A stretch of DNA of 64,000 nt, from positions 3,750,501-3,814,500 of the forward strand of contig NZ_CP050695.1 in the NCBI RefSeq assembly GCF_012044895.1, read 5' to 3'. The translations under genes were made by a program, and so were the position numbers. The notes below the pieces were generated by a model. The model did no database searches and was not told the DNA's origin. It saw only the letters and a program-made list of their open reading frames with translations. Shown one piece after another: positions 36,336-45,042 of the stretch. Within the stretch, counting starts at the first letter, position 1, and the number at the start of each line of letters is the position of its first letter. The DNA comes from Aquisalimonas sp. 2447 (GTDB lineage Bacteria; Pseudomonadota; Gammaproteobacteria; Nitrococcales; Aquisalimonadaceae).

Positions 36336-37784
36336 CTACGCTGTGATGTGCTCCAGCGCGAGATTCGCCTGATCGGAGAAGTGCAGCACGCTCTGCACCG
36401 CTTCGCCATCCAGCAGACGCCGGCTGGGAATGCGGTCGGTGTAGATGACGCCGATCTCCCGCTTGCGGATCACCAGGGGCGCCAGCACTGCATCCAGGCC
36501 ACCGATGCGGCGCTGGAACAGTTCTGCGTGATACCGTGCCTGTTCTTCGGTGCCCAGGTTCATCAATTGCAGCACGCTCTGGCCATGCAGTGCGGCGCGC
36601 ACGACGGCCATATCCGCGCCGGCGAGATCACCTCCCAGAGTCTCTGCCACAGCATCCACCTGGTCCCCCACCGCGTAACGCACCTTGAGCGCCGTCCGTT
36701 CCTGGTTGTAGATGGCGATGAGGGTGCGGTCCATACCGACGCCGCGGTGCAGACCTTCCAGAATCATCTCCAGCACGGTGTGGGTGCTGGGGCGCTCGCG
36801 CATCGCTACGGAGAGCTCCCGCAGGATCTTGAGCTGGAGCACCGGGGCGGGACGATGGACCCGAACCGCCGCCTCATCCTCCGCAGACGCGGCGGCAGTT
36901 GCCGGCGCCGCGGCAGCCTCCGGAATGCCAAAGGCCTCGGCGATGCGTACGCTCTCCTCGCGGGCCTGCCCCAGAAGAGAACGCACGCGCGCCGTGGTGA
37001 CGCCGCATTGGTCCACCACCACCTTGACCAGATCCGCAACCGCATTCGACTGCCAGCCGTGCTGGCGAACACCGGCCTCGATACGATGCCCAAGACGAAT
37101 GCAGCCAACCTGCCCCTTGGCGACATCGCGGCGGGACTGCAGGGTGTGCTCGATGAGATCTCCGAGGCGCCAGGAGCGTGCCAGGTAACCGGATAGCTCC
37201 TGCAGCCGGAACCCCAGCACCTCGCGCTCCAGCAACGCCGAGGGCTGATCCTCGCGCGCCAGCCCCTGCTCCATGGCGCGCGCCTCCGCCTCATCGCAGA
37301 AGCACCAGAAGGCCATTTCGCCAAGGCGCAGCAGCAGGGCGGCAACAAAGACCTGCTCGGTCCCGGCCATGCCCTGCTCCCGTGCCAGCAATCGCGCCTG
37401 GGTCGCGGCGAACACGGACTCCCGCATGATCCGCAGCAGGCGCTCCCGCGTGGAGCCGCGCAGCAGGGTATCGATCACCGACAGCGATATACCGATGGTG
37501 CGCACGGTGTCGAACCCCAGCAGCACCACTGAGCGGCTGATGGTGCTGATCTCCTGGCCGGTGCGGTTGAACAGGGCGCTGTTAGCCGTGCGCAGCACGC
37601 CGGACGTCAGCGCCGCGTCCTGCAGGACCACCGTGGCCAGTTCCTGGGTGGAGGCGTCGGTATCGGCGGCGATTTCGCACAGTCGCTGCACGGTCCGGTT
37701 GAGGATCGGCAGATCCTCGTTGTCCAGCCGTGCCAGCCAGCGCTCCAGTGCTTCAGTACTCGATATTTCGGTGGTGCGTGCCAT
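36336..37784 (-). CDS. HDOD-GAF signalling protein
   Basis: A 482-residue cytoplasmic regulator. Residues about 15-215 form an HDOD domain (LPILNRTVQRLCEIAAD, ANSALFNRTGQEISTISRSVVLLGFDTVRTIGIS, VFVAALLLRLGEMAF), an HD-like fold without catalytic metal ligands. An Ala-rich linker follows near 310-330, then a GAF domain (about 335-480; MDRTLIAIYNQERTALKVRYAVGD, IRKREIGVIYTDRIPSRRLL). Such proteins pass small-molecule or redox signals to c-di-GMP or stress pathways. Start 37784 (MARTTEIS) is an inference; the open frame runs further upstream. It is divergent from a diguanylate cyclase gene, a likely partner. Confidence 0.82.
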   Translation of the reverse strand: MARTTEISSTEALERWLARLDNEDLPILNRTVQRLCEIAADTDASTQELATVVLQDAALTSGVLRTANSALFNRTGQEISTISRSVVLLGFDTVRTIGISLSVIDTLLRGSTRERLLRIMRESVFAATQARLLAREQGMAGTEQVFVAALLLRLGEMAFWCFCDEAEARAMEQGLAREDQPSALLEREVLGFRLQELSGYLARSWRLGDLIEHTLQSRRDVAKGQVGCIRLGHRIEAGVRQHGWQSNAVADLVKVVVDQCGVTTARVRSLLGQAREESVRIAEAFGIPEAAAAPATAAASAEDEAAVRVHRPAPVLQLKILRELSVAMRERPSTHTVLEMILEGLHRGVGMDRTLIAIYNQERTALKVRYAVGDQVDAVAETLGGDLAGADMAVVRAALHGQSVLQLMNLGTEEQARYHAELFQRRIGGLDAVLAPLVIRKREIGVIYTDRIPSRRLLDGEAVQSVLHFSDQANLALEHITA

Positions 37785-37933
37785 GGCCGTATTGTATGGA
37801 GCCAAGAGCGGGGCGACCGGACCTGATTCACACCCGTGGCCGACAGAAGGCACGGGCCACCACCACAGCAACAGCGGTGTTACGCTGTTTATCCTGGTGG
37901 TATCACGGCATCCGATGAGGGCAGGCACCCGTA

Positions 37934-38854
37934 ATGATTCAGGCAAGCGACCCGCTGCTTCCACCGGGAGTCGCCGAGAGAATCCTGCAGCACACCTCGG
38001 AGGGCGTGCTGCTCAGCGATTACCGGCACCGGATCTATTGGGTCAACGAGGCCTTTACCCGCATCACGGGCTACCCGCTGGAGGAACTCCGGGGGCAGCC
38101 GATGACCATTTTTCGGAGCGGACACCACGACAGCGCGTTCTATGAGGCCATCTACGCGACCCTCATGCACCAGGGCTACTGGGAAGGGGAAATGTGGCGT
38201 CGCCGCCGCGACGGCCAGATCTCGCCGTTATTCGTCAACGTCACCCGAATCGAGGGAAAGACGCCGGAAGACACCTATTTCGTCGATTTCGTGACCGATC
38301 TCGCGGACTACAAGCGGCATGAGCGGCGTGTCGAATTCCTTGTGGGCCATGACGCGCTCACCGAACTCCCCAACCGTGTTCTGTTACAGGATCGCCTCGA
38401 GAGTGCTCTGGGGCGAGCTCACCGCCACGGCAGAAAACTGGCGATCCTCTTCGCTGACCTGGACAACCTCAAGGAGATCAATGACTCCTACGGACACGCT
38501 GTGGGTGACGCCGTGCTACGGGAGGCGGCCTCCCGGCTTCGCAAAGCAACACGGGAGGAAGACACCGTCGCCCGCATGAGCGGGGACGAGTTCGTGGTCC
38601 TGCTGGAGAATCTGGATAATCCCGCGGACGCGGAGCGTGTCTGCGAAACCATCCACCAGGCATTTACCCGTCCGCTGAAACATGAGGGCAACCAGCTGCG
38701 CATGGCCATCAGCATCGGAATCAGCCATTATCCCGGTGACGGCGCCGACACCGACACCCTCCTCGCCCACGCGGACGCGTCCATGTACCGGGCGAAGCGG
38801 GCCGGAGGTGATGGTTGGGATCGCGGCGCGCCGGAGACCAATAACCAGCAATAG
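37934..38854 (+). CDS. PAS-GGDEF diguanylate cyclase
   Basis: A 306-residue soluble enzyme predicted to make c-di-GMP. A PAS domain occupies about 14-130 (IYWVNEAFTRITGYPLEELRGQ, TRIEGKTPEDTYFVDFVTDLADYK) and a GGDEF domain about 140-300. The active-site motif reads SGDEF, a tolerated variant, and the product-inhibition site RxxD (REED) lies five residues before it. The metal Asp region FADLDNLKEINDSYGH is normal. The ATG follows a 149-bp gap shared with the divergent HDOD-GAF gene. The PAS ligand is not evident. Confidence 0.93.
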   Translation: MIQASDPLLPPGVAERILQHTSEGVLLSDYRHRIYWVNEAFTRITGYPLEELRGQPMTIFRSGHHDSAFYEAIYATLMHQGYWEGEMWRRRRDGQISPLFVNVTRIEGKTPEDTYFVDFVTDLADYKRHERRVEFLVGHDALTELPNRVLLQDRLESALGRAHRHGRKLAILFADLDNLKEINDSYGHAVGDAVLREAASRLRKATREEDTVARMSGDEFVVLLENLDNPADAERVCETIHQAFTRPLKHEGNQLRMAISIGISHYPGDGADTDTLLAHADASMYRAKRAGGDGWDRGAPETNNQQ

Positions 38855-38872
38855 CCCCAAAGGCGGAGAGCC

Positions 38873-40240
38873 ATGTCGGACACAGTCAAATTCCTCCTGG
38901 ATGAAACGCGCATCCCGCGCCACTGGTACAACATCAATGCCGACCTGCCGGAGCCCATGGCGCCGGTGCTCCACCCGGGCACCCAGCAGCCGGTGACGGC
39001 GGACGATCTGGCACCGCTATTCCCCTACGGCGTGATCGAACAGGAGATGAGCACCGAGCGGGAGATCGAGATTCCCGGTCCGGTGCGGGATGTCTACCGC
39101 CAGTGGCGCCCGGCACCGCTGTACCGCGCACGCCGCCTGGAACAGGCCCTGGGGACGCCGGCACGCATCTATTACAAGTACGAGGGCGTGAGCCCCACCG
39201 GCAGCCACAAGCCCAACACGGCCGTCGCGCAGGCCTTCTACAACAAGCAGGCGGGGGTGAAGCGCATCACCACCGAGACCGGCGCGGGCCAGTGGGGTTC
39301 GTCGCTGGCCCTGGCCGGCGCCATGTTCGGTCTGGAGATTGCCGTGTACATGGTCAAGGTGAGCTTCCAGCAGAAGCCCTATCGGCGCGCGTTAATGGAG
39401 AGCTTCGGCGCGACCTGCATCGCCAGCCCCAGCGACACCACCCAGGCGGGCCGCGACGTCCTTGCGGAGCACCCCGACAGCACCGGCAGCCTCGGGATCG
39501 CCATCAGCGAGGCGGTGGAGATGGCCGCCCAGCGGGACGACACCCGCTACGCCCTGGGCAGCGTGCTCAACCACGTCCTGCTGCACCAGACGGTCACCGG
39601 CCTGGAGGCAAAGGAGCAGCTGGCCATGGCCGGCGACGATCCGGACATGATCATCGGGTGCACCGGCGGTGGCAGCAACTTCGCCGGCATCGCCTTCCCG
39701 TTCATCGGTGAACACCTGCGCGGCGGCCGCCAACGCGAGATCATCGCCGTGGAGCCTTCGGCCTGCCCGACGCTGACCAAGGGCAAGTTCGCCTACGACT
39801 TCGGCGATACCGGCCATCTCACACCGCTGACCAAGATGCACACGCTGGGATCGGGGTTCGTGCCACCGGGCTTCCACGCCGGCGGTCTGCGCTACCACGG
39901 CATGGCACCACAGATCAGCCATCTGGCGCACCTGGGCTACATCAACCCGCGCTCCTACAACCAGCTGGAGTGTTTCGCCGCAGGCCTGGAATTCGCCCGC
40001 GCAGAGGGCATCATCCCGGCACCGGAGGCCAATCATGCCGTCAAGGCCACGCTGGACGAGGCCATCCGCTGTCGTGAGAGCGGGGAAAGCAAGGTCATCC
40101 TGTTCAACCTCTGCGGCCACGGCAATTTCGACATGCAGGCCTACACCGACTATCTGGCCGGCAACCTGAAGGACCTGGAGTACGCCGAGGATGAAGTCGC
40201 CATGGCGCTCTCCGGCCTGCCGTCGGTCAACAGTGGCTGA
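38873..40240 (+). CDS. TrpB2-type tryptophan synthase beta chain-like enzyme
   Basis: A PLP enzyme of the TrpB2 subfamily, which joins indole and serine and is thought to act without TrpA or to salvage indole. The 455 residues, longer than TrpB1 (about 400), contain [22 protein letters not shown] with the PLP lysine, the Gly loop [16 protein letters not shown], and the TrpB2-type N-terminal extension ([13 protein letters not shown]). GGCGGAGAG precedes the start. No trpA or other trp gene is nearby, which fits a stand-alone role. Confidence 0.93.
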   Translation: MSDTVKFLLDETRIPRHWYNINADLPEPMAPVLHPGTQQPVTADDLAPLFPYGVIEQEMSTEREIEIPGPVRDVYRQWRPAPLYRARRLEQALGTPARIYYKYEGVSPTGSHKPNTAVAQAFYNKQAGVKRITTETGAGQWGSSLALAGAMFGLEIAVYMVKVSFQQKPYRRALMESFGATCIASPSDTTQAGRDVLAEHPDSTGSLGIAISEAVEMAAQRDDTRYALGSVLNHVLLHQTVTGLEAKEQLAMAGDDPDMIIGCTGGGSNFAGIAFPFIGEHLRGGRQREIIAVEPSACPTLTKGKFAYDFGDTGHLTPLTKMHTLGSGFVPPGFHAGGLRYHGMAPQISHLAHLGYINPRSYNQLECFAAGLEFARAEGIIPAPEANHAVKATLDEAIRCRESGESKVILFNLCGHGNFDMQAYTDYLAGNLKDLEYAEDEVAMALSGLPSVNSG

Positions 40241-40242
40241 TC

Positions 40243-40485
40243 ATGGCTGAATTACTGGTCATCGCTGCGATCCTGGCCGTTGGTGGCGTGGTCTTCTGGC
40301 TGCGCCAGCGCAGCGGCCGCGTGATCGACGAGCACAACGACGCCCTCACCCGCGCCTGCTCCGGTGACCGTGAGCAGGCGCGGCGCCTTGAGGATCTGGA
40401 GCACTCCCGGACCAGTGAGCCGCTGTCCCGCAAGGAGGCCCGACAACGCGCCCTGGAGCGGTTGATCGACGATCGCTCCATCTGA
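40243..40485 (+). CDS. Small membrane-anchored protein, unknown
   Basis: An 80-residue product with one N-terminal helix (LLVIAAILAVGGVVFWL) and a charged, helical cytoplasmic tail (ARRLEDLEHSRTSEPLSRKEARQRALERL). It starts 3 nt after trpB2 stops, so it is probably translated from the same message. No family recognised. Confidence 0.65.
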   Translation: MAELLVIAAILAVGGVVFWLRQRSGRVIDEHNDALTRACSGDREQARRLEDLEHSRTSEPLSRKEARQRALERLIDDRSI

Positions 40486-40487
40486 TT

Positions 40488-40525
40488 GTCTTCAAAGGTT
40501 CACGTAATCGTCACGGGCTTGTAAC
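40488..40525 (+). promoter_or_regulatory. PhoB-box-like array upstream of the Na/Pi symporter gene
   Basis: Pentamers GTCTT (40488), TTCAC (40499), GTCAC (40510) and GTAAC (40521) recur at exactly 11-bp steps, the period of PhoB half-sites, and the middle portion matches the E. coli phoA box at 12 of 21 bases. It ends 57 bp before the transporter start, so induction by phosphate limitation is likely. Confidence 0.6.
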
Positions 40526-40582
40526 GCGCACCCGTTTCGGGCACGCTTGCGGCGGCTCACGTACAAGGGTGCTCGACCACGC

Positions 40583-41794
40583 ATGGCCCACCCCGACTCG
40601 TCACTATCCGACCCTCTCGATTCCGCTCTGTCCCGCGCCCGGCAATCCCCCGAGGCGCCTGCCTGGATGCGGGGCCTGTACGCCGGCCTGTGCCTCTACC
40701 TGTTCCTGTCCGCGCTGAACATCATGAGCGGCGGTCTCGGCGTTTTCGGGGACCAGACCGATTTCATGGAGCGGATGTTCGCCTACGGCGAGAATCCCTT
40801 CATTGCGCTCATGGGAGCCGTACTGGTCACGGTGCTGGTGCAGAGTTCGTCCTTCACCACGGCACTGATCGTCACGCTGGTCGCCGGCGGCGACATGCCG
40901 CTGGGCACCGCCGTGTACGCCATCATGGGCGCCAACATCGGCACCTCGGTCACCGGGGTGATCGTCTCGCTGGCCAACATCCGCATCCGCAGCAACTTCC
41001 GGCGCTCGTTCACCGCCGCACTGCTGCATGACTTCTTCAACCTGCTCACGGTGGCCCTGCTATTCCCGCTGGAGTGGATCTCCAGCCTGTTCCACGAGCA
41101 AGGCAGGGGGCTGATCACGCGGCTCGCCAACACGCTGAGCGACTGGATCGGCATGGAGGAAGTGGCCAACCCCAACAGCCCGATCAAGGTGATCACCCGG
41201 CCCATGGTGAACCTGTTCGACTGGCTCACTGGCCTGGTCATGCCCACCACCATGGCCCATGGGCTGCTCATGGCGGGCCTGGGGCTGCTGCTGATGTTCG
41301 TCGCCCTGGTGTTCATGGTGCACAACCTCCGTGGCGCGCTGCTGCGCCGCATGGACGGCCTGTTCCGCACCTACTTCTTCCGCACAGATCTGCGGGCCTA
41401 CCTGGTCGGAGTGTTCTCGACGGTGATGGTGCAGTCCAGCACCATCACCAGCAGCCTGATGGTACCGCTGGCCGGCGCCGGGGTGGTGCCCATGATCCGC
41501 GTGCTGCCGTTCATGATCGGCGCCAATCTGGGAACCACCGTCACCAGCATTCTCGCGGCCACTGCGAACCCGGTATCAGCGGCCATGACCGTGGCGTTGT
41601 TCCATGTGTGCTTCAACATCATCGGCAGCGCCATCTGGTATCCGCTGCGCCGCATCCCCACCGGCATGGCCATGTGGTACGGCAACCTGGCCGCGGAATC
41701 ACCCAGGTACGCCTTCCTGTTCCTGGGCCTGATATTCTTTGTCATACCGGTTGCCGGCATTGCGCTGGTGGAACTGTATATAATCCACGGATAA
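40583..41794 (+). CDS. Na+/phosphate symporter (NptA/PNaS family)
   Basis: An inner-membrane sodium-phosphate cotransporter. The 403 residues have the two inverted-repeat signatures with QSS, VLVQSSSFTTALIVTLVAGG then IMGANIGTSVTGVIV, and VMVQSSTITSSLMVPLAGAG then MIGANLGTTVTSILA, and eight or more helices. ATG 40583 is chosen over an upstream TTG. The next gene, 19 nt on, encodes a PhoU-domain protein, the usual regulatory partner, and a PhoB-like array lies upstream. The N-terminal 30 residues are hydrophilic. Confidence 0.92.
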   Translation: MAHPDSSLSDPLDSALSRARQSPEAPAWMRGLYAGLCLYLFLSALNIMSGGLGVFGDQTDFMERMFAYGENPFIALMGAVLVTVLVQSSSFTTALIVTLVAGGDMPLGTAVYAIMGANIGTSVTGVIVSLANIRIRSNFRRSFTAALLHDFFNLLTVALLFPLEWISSLFHEQGRGLITRLANTLSDWIGMEEVANPNSPIKVITRPMVNLFDWLTGLVMPTTMAHGLLMAGLGLLLMFVALVFMVHNLRGALLRRMDGLFRTYFFRTDLRAYLVGVFSTVMVQSSTITSSLMVPLAGAGVVPMIRVLPFMIGANLGTTVTSILAATANPVSAAMTVALFHVCFNIIGSAIWYPLRRIPTGMAMWYGNLAAESPRYAFLFLGLIFFVIPVAGIALVELYIIHG

Positions 41795-41813
41795 TGCCCC
41801 GAGGGGTCACGGA

Positions 41814-42482
41814 ATGTTTCGACAGCTATATACGGCGCTGACATCGGACAACAGCCTGGATCAGGCCTTCTCCGAGCTCACCGAAATGCTCGACCACGCG
41901 TCGTGGATGTTCATCCGCGCCAACAACGTCCTGCACAACTCGGTGCCGGCGAAAGACGTGCGCGACAGCATCTACTCGCGGGACCGCGCCATCAATGAGC
42001 TGGAACGCTCCATCCGGCGCAAGATCCTGCGCCACCTCACCGTCAATCCCGGCTACGACGTGGCCATCAGCCTGGCGCTGATGAGCGTGGCCAAAGACGC
42101 CGAGCGCATCGGTGATTACTGCAAGAACGTCTTCGAGGTAGGCCAGTTCTACACCCAGGGCTTCCATGTGCCGAAGTACCAGGAGCCGCTGGACCAGGTG
42201 GCGGATCACACCATCGAGATGTTCCGCCTGGTCTCCCACGCCTGCCACTCCTCGGATGAATCCAAGGCCCGGGACGCCATCGCCAAGGTGCGGACCATCC
42301 GCCAGCAGTGCGACTGGGTGATCCAGGAGCTGTTCGCCGACGAGAACGAGATCGAGTTCCACGAGGCCGTCGCCTACTCCCTGCTCGCCCGCCACTACAA
42401 GCGCGTCGCAGCCCATCTGGCGAATATCGCCACGGCAGTGCTTGGCCAGCTGGAAGACCTGGACTTCTACGACGAGGACTAG
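41814..42482 (+). CDS. PhoU-domain regulatory protein
   Basis: A 222-residue all-helical protein with two PhoU repeats: SRDRAINELERSIRRKILRHLTVNP...LMSVAKDAERIGDYCKNVFEVG carries the E/DxxxD metal-binding pattern, and the second half (FHEAVAYSLLARHYKRVAAHLANIATAVLG) mirrors it. It follows the Na/Pi symporter by 19 nt with GAGGGG before its ATG, and probably restrains that transporter or signals phosphate status. Confidence 0.88.
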   Translation: MFRQLYTALTSDNSLDQAFSELTEMLDHASWMFIRANNVLHNSVPAKDVRDSIYSRDRAINELERSIRRKILRHLTVNPGYDVAISLALMSVAKDAERIGDYCKNVFEVGQFYTQGFHVPKYQEPLDQVADHTIEMFRLVSHACHSSDESKARDAIAKVRTIRQQCDWVIQELFADENEIEFHEAVAYSLLARHYKRVAAHLANIATAVLGQLEDLDFYDED

Positions 42483-42643
42483 TGTCCTGCGACCCGGGTT
42501 TGTTGCAGTCCAGCGCCTTCGCGGCGCCGGGGCATGGCGCGGCTCGATTGATTCCGTTGAGGGCGCCGATAGACCCACGCCATCAGGTTTGCCGATAGCA
42601 TCGAGACCCTTTACCGTATCCATCCACTGGCCGTTCTGGTTGC

Positions 42644-42669
42644 CGCCGGGTTTCCCCCTCTACCCGGCG
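42644..42669. other. Leader hairpin upstream of hemH
   Basis: CGCCGGGT, a 10-nt pyrimidine-rich loop, ACCCGGCG: a perfect 8-bp stem 60 nt before the hemH start. No T run follows. It could be the end of the PhoU transcript or part of the hemH leader. Otherwise the 246-bp gap shows nothing. Confidence 0.35.
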
Positions 42670-42728
42670 TCACCTCTCACTCCGACCGACGGCCGCATGC
42701 CAGAGCGCCACACCCACGGGAGCGACCC

Positions 42729-43829
42729 ATGCGCTACACCGCCAAACAAGGTTTCCGACACGATGACACCCCCCGACTCGGCGTGCTGGTTGCCAACCTG
42801 GGCACGCCGGATGCGCCGGATACCCCGTCACTGCGCCGTTACCTGGCGCAGTTCCTGAGCGACCCCCGGGTGATCGAACTGCCGCGGCTCTACTGGCGGG
42901 CGATTCTGCACGGCATCGTCCTGCGGACGCGGCCAAAGAAGTCCGCAGCCGCCTATCGCGAGGTGTGGACAGACGACGGGTCTCCACTGCTGATCACCGG
43001 CAGGGCACAGACCAAGGGCATCGGCGAACGTCTGGCGCAACGGCTGGAAGGACCAGTCGCGGTGGAGCTGGGCATGCGCTACGGCAGCCCTTCCATGGCC
43101 GAGGCACTCCAGACGCTGCGGGATGCCGGCGCCGAGAGGCTGGTGGTATTACCGCTGTACCCGCAGTACTCGGGCAGCACCACCGCATCCACCTTCGACG
43201 CGCTCGCCGACGAACTCAAGCAGTGGCGCTGGATCCCGGAACTGCGTTTCATCGGCCAATACCACGACGACGCGCGCTACATCCGCTGCCTTGCCAACAG
43301 CATCCGCGAGCACTGGGAGCAGCACGGCATGGGCGAGAAGCTGCTGTTCACCTTCCACGGCACGCCCAAACGTTACCTGCTGGATGGCGACCCGTACCAC
43401 TGCCAGTGCCACAAAACCGCCCGCCTGGTGGCGGAGGAGCTGGAGCTGCCCGACGACAGGTGGATGGTCTCGTTCCAGTCCCGGTTCGGCAACGAGGAGT
43501 GGCTCAAGCCCTACACCGACGAGACAGTGATCGACTTCGCCAAGGGCGGCATGAAGACCCTTGACGTCATCTGTGCCGGTTTCTCGGCCGACTGCCTGGA
43601 GACGCTGGAGGAGATCGAGGGCGAAAACGCCGAGTACTTCGAGGAAAACGGCGGCGAGGAACTACGCTACATCCGCTGCCTGAACGACCGGAGTGACCAC
43701 CTGGACATGCTCACCGAGCTGCTCATGGAGCACGTCCAGGGCTGGCCGGAGGCGGGCGGTCCGCCCCGGGGACTGCGCGACCCGGACGCAACCATGGAAC
43801 GGGCCAAGGCGCTGGGCTCCGAAGTGTGA
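42729..43829 (+). CDS. hemH: Ferrochelatase
   Basis: HemH inserts Fe2+ into protoporphyrin IX, the last step of haem synthesis. The 366 residues include RLGVLVANLGTPDAPDTPSLRRYLAQFLSDPRVIELP, the metal-site His in LLFTFHGTPKRYL, CQCHKTARLVAEEL, and the VICAGFSADCLETLEEI segment with the catalytic Glu. A Cys-rich stretch (HCQCHKT) is usual in proteobacterial members. The gene stands alone, with CGGGAG before the ATG. Confidence 0.96.
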   Translation: MRYTAKQGFRHDDTPRLGVLVANLGTPDAPDTPSLRRYLAQFLSDPRVIELPRLYWRAILHGIVLRTRPKKSAAAYREVWTDDGSPLLITGRAQTKGIGERLAQRLEGPVAVELGMRYGSPSMAEALQTLRDAGAERLVVLPLYPQYSGSTTASTFDALADELKQWRWIPELRFIGQYHDDARYIRCLANSIREHWEQHGMGEKLLFTFHGTPKRYLLDGDPYHCQCHKTARLVAEELELPDDRWMVSFQSRFGNEEWLKPYTDETVIDFAKGGMKTLDVICAGFSADCLETLEEIEGENAEYFEENGGEELRYIRCLNDRSDHLDMLTELLMEHVQGWPEAGGPPRGLRDPDATMERAKALGSEV

Positions 43830-43911
43830 TCAACGTCCCGCCGCCAGGACGAGACGCTTGCCCGGAACCGCGCTATGCAGGCACGCTTGCAGCGAATGTA
43901 AAGGATGGCCT

Positions 43912-44505
43912 ATGAACACTGGTTCTTTCGCAAAGCTGGCGGCATCGTTAATCCTTGGAGGCTGCGTCACAGCAGGGTCGGCAATGGCCGGGTCGCTCAC
44001 GGTGAGCGGCGGGCTGGCTGCCTACGAAGATGACGCTCTAACCGATGTCGTCTTCGGCCCCACACTCGCCATCAACGGACGCATGGATAACGGTCTGTAC
44101 CTGCGAGCTCAGGGCATGTATCTGGAGAACAGCCAGAACGAAGAGCGGTTCGACGACGACCGCGCCCAGGCGTTCCGCGGCGACATCGAGGCTGGCATCG
44201 CCCGCCGCGCCCACCCCTGGTTCGATGTGATCATGGCCCTGGAAGGCGCGCACATCGACCGGGACTGGGCACGCAGCCGCACCGATGGCGGTGCTTCCGT
44301 TGGTTTCCGTGCACAGCGCGACGATCTGGAAACCGAGGTACAGGCGCTCTATCGTTACCCGAACCGCGGCGACGAATCCGGCCAGGCGGGGATTCGCTTC
44401 CGTACTGGCGGCGTGATTCAGGACTCGGGCTGGGGTGCCGGCATCGAAGTCAGCTGGCTGACTGACGAAGTGTTCGGCTCCGCCGTTGTCCACCGGCGTT
44501 TCTAG
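43912..44505 (+). CDS. Small outer-membrane beta-barrel protein
   Basis: A 197-residue exported protein. The signal peptide ends near GSAMA (residue 26). The mature part alternates short amphipathic strands (LTVSGGLAAYEDD, LYLRAQGMYLEN, DIEAGIARRAHPWFDVIMALEGAHI, VEVQALYRYPNR) and ends FGSAVVHRRF with a C-terminal aromatic, the outer-membrane assembly signal. No family recognised with certainty. AAGGAT lies before the ATG. Neighbours give no functional hint. Confidence 0.65.
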   Translation: MNTGSFAKLAASLILGGCVTAGSAMAGSLTVSGGLAAYEDDALTDVVFGPTLAINGRMDNGLYLRAQGMYLENSQNEERFDDDRAQAFRGDIEAGIARRAHPWFDVIMALEGAHIDRDWARSRTDGGASVGFRAQRDDLETEVQALYRYPNRGDESGQAGIRFRTGGVIQDSGWGAGIEVSWLTDEVFGSAVVHRRF

Positions 44506-44535
44506 GCGCCTTCAAGCCGCGGAGTCCCGGAATCC

Positions 44536-45042
44536 ATGAAGTGGCTCACGCAGATGATGACCCTTGGGGCAGGTTTGCTCCTGGCGGCAACCGTATCGTC
44601 GCAGGTGTCGAAGAGCGATAGCACGCCTTCCCGCGACGACGCCCCCATCCTGACACTGATTCAGGACCGGGAACGCCACCAGCGCTCCCTCCGGGACATC
44701 GAGCGCGAACACCAAATGTACGATGTGGAACTCCGCCACTTCGAAGGCCTGGAAGGGGTCTTCACCGGCGTCAGGCTGGACCGGTTCCTGGAGGCCGAAG
44801 GCCTGGACGAGGCGCGGCGCATACGCTTCATTGCCGCCGACGAGTACACCATCTTCCTCACCCCGGAGGAGATCGCCGACAAGGGCTTCCTGCTGGTGAC
44901 CCGGTTCGACGGCGAGCCGCTGCCCGCCGACAACCTCGGCCCGCTGCTGCTGGTGGTCCCGGAGGAGGAAGAGGCCGTCCTCGCCGGCGAAGTCACGCCA
45001 ACACACTGGATGTGGTCCATCATCGAAATGCGGGCGCGCTAA
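44536..45042 (+). CDS. Exported protein resembling a molybdopterin-binding fold, no cofactor ligands
   Basis: A 168-residue secreted protein (signal 1-22). The part LEGVFTGVRLDRFLEAEGLDEARRIRFIAADEYTIFLTPEEIAD and LGPLLLVVP resembles the sulfite-oxidase-type molybdopterin-binding fold, but the cysteine that ligates Mo is absent and the domain is short, so it is probably a ligand- or protein-binding derivative. It is directly followed (0 nt gap) by a membrane diguanylate cyclase with a periplasmic sensor region; the pair likely forms one sensing unit. Confidence 0.65.
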   Translation: MKWLTQMMTLGAGLLLAATVSSQVSKSDSTPSRDDAPILTLIQDRERHQRSLRDIEREHQMYDVELRHFEGLEGVFTGVRLDRFLEAEGLDEARRIRFIAADEYTIFLTPEEIADKGFLLVTRFDGEPLPADNLGPLLLVVPEEEEAVLAGEVTPTHWMWSIIEMRAR

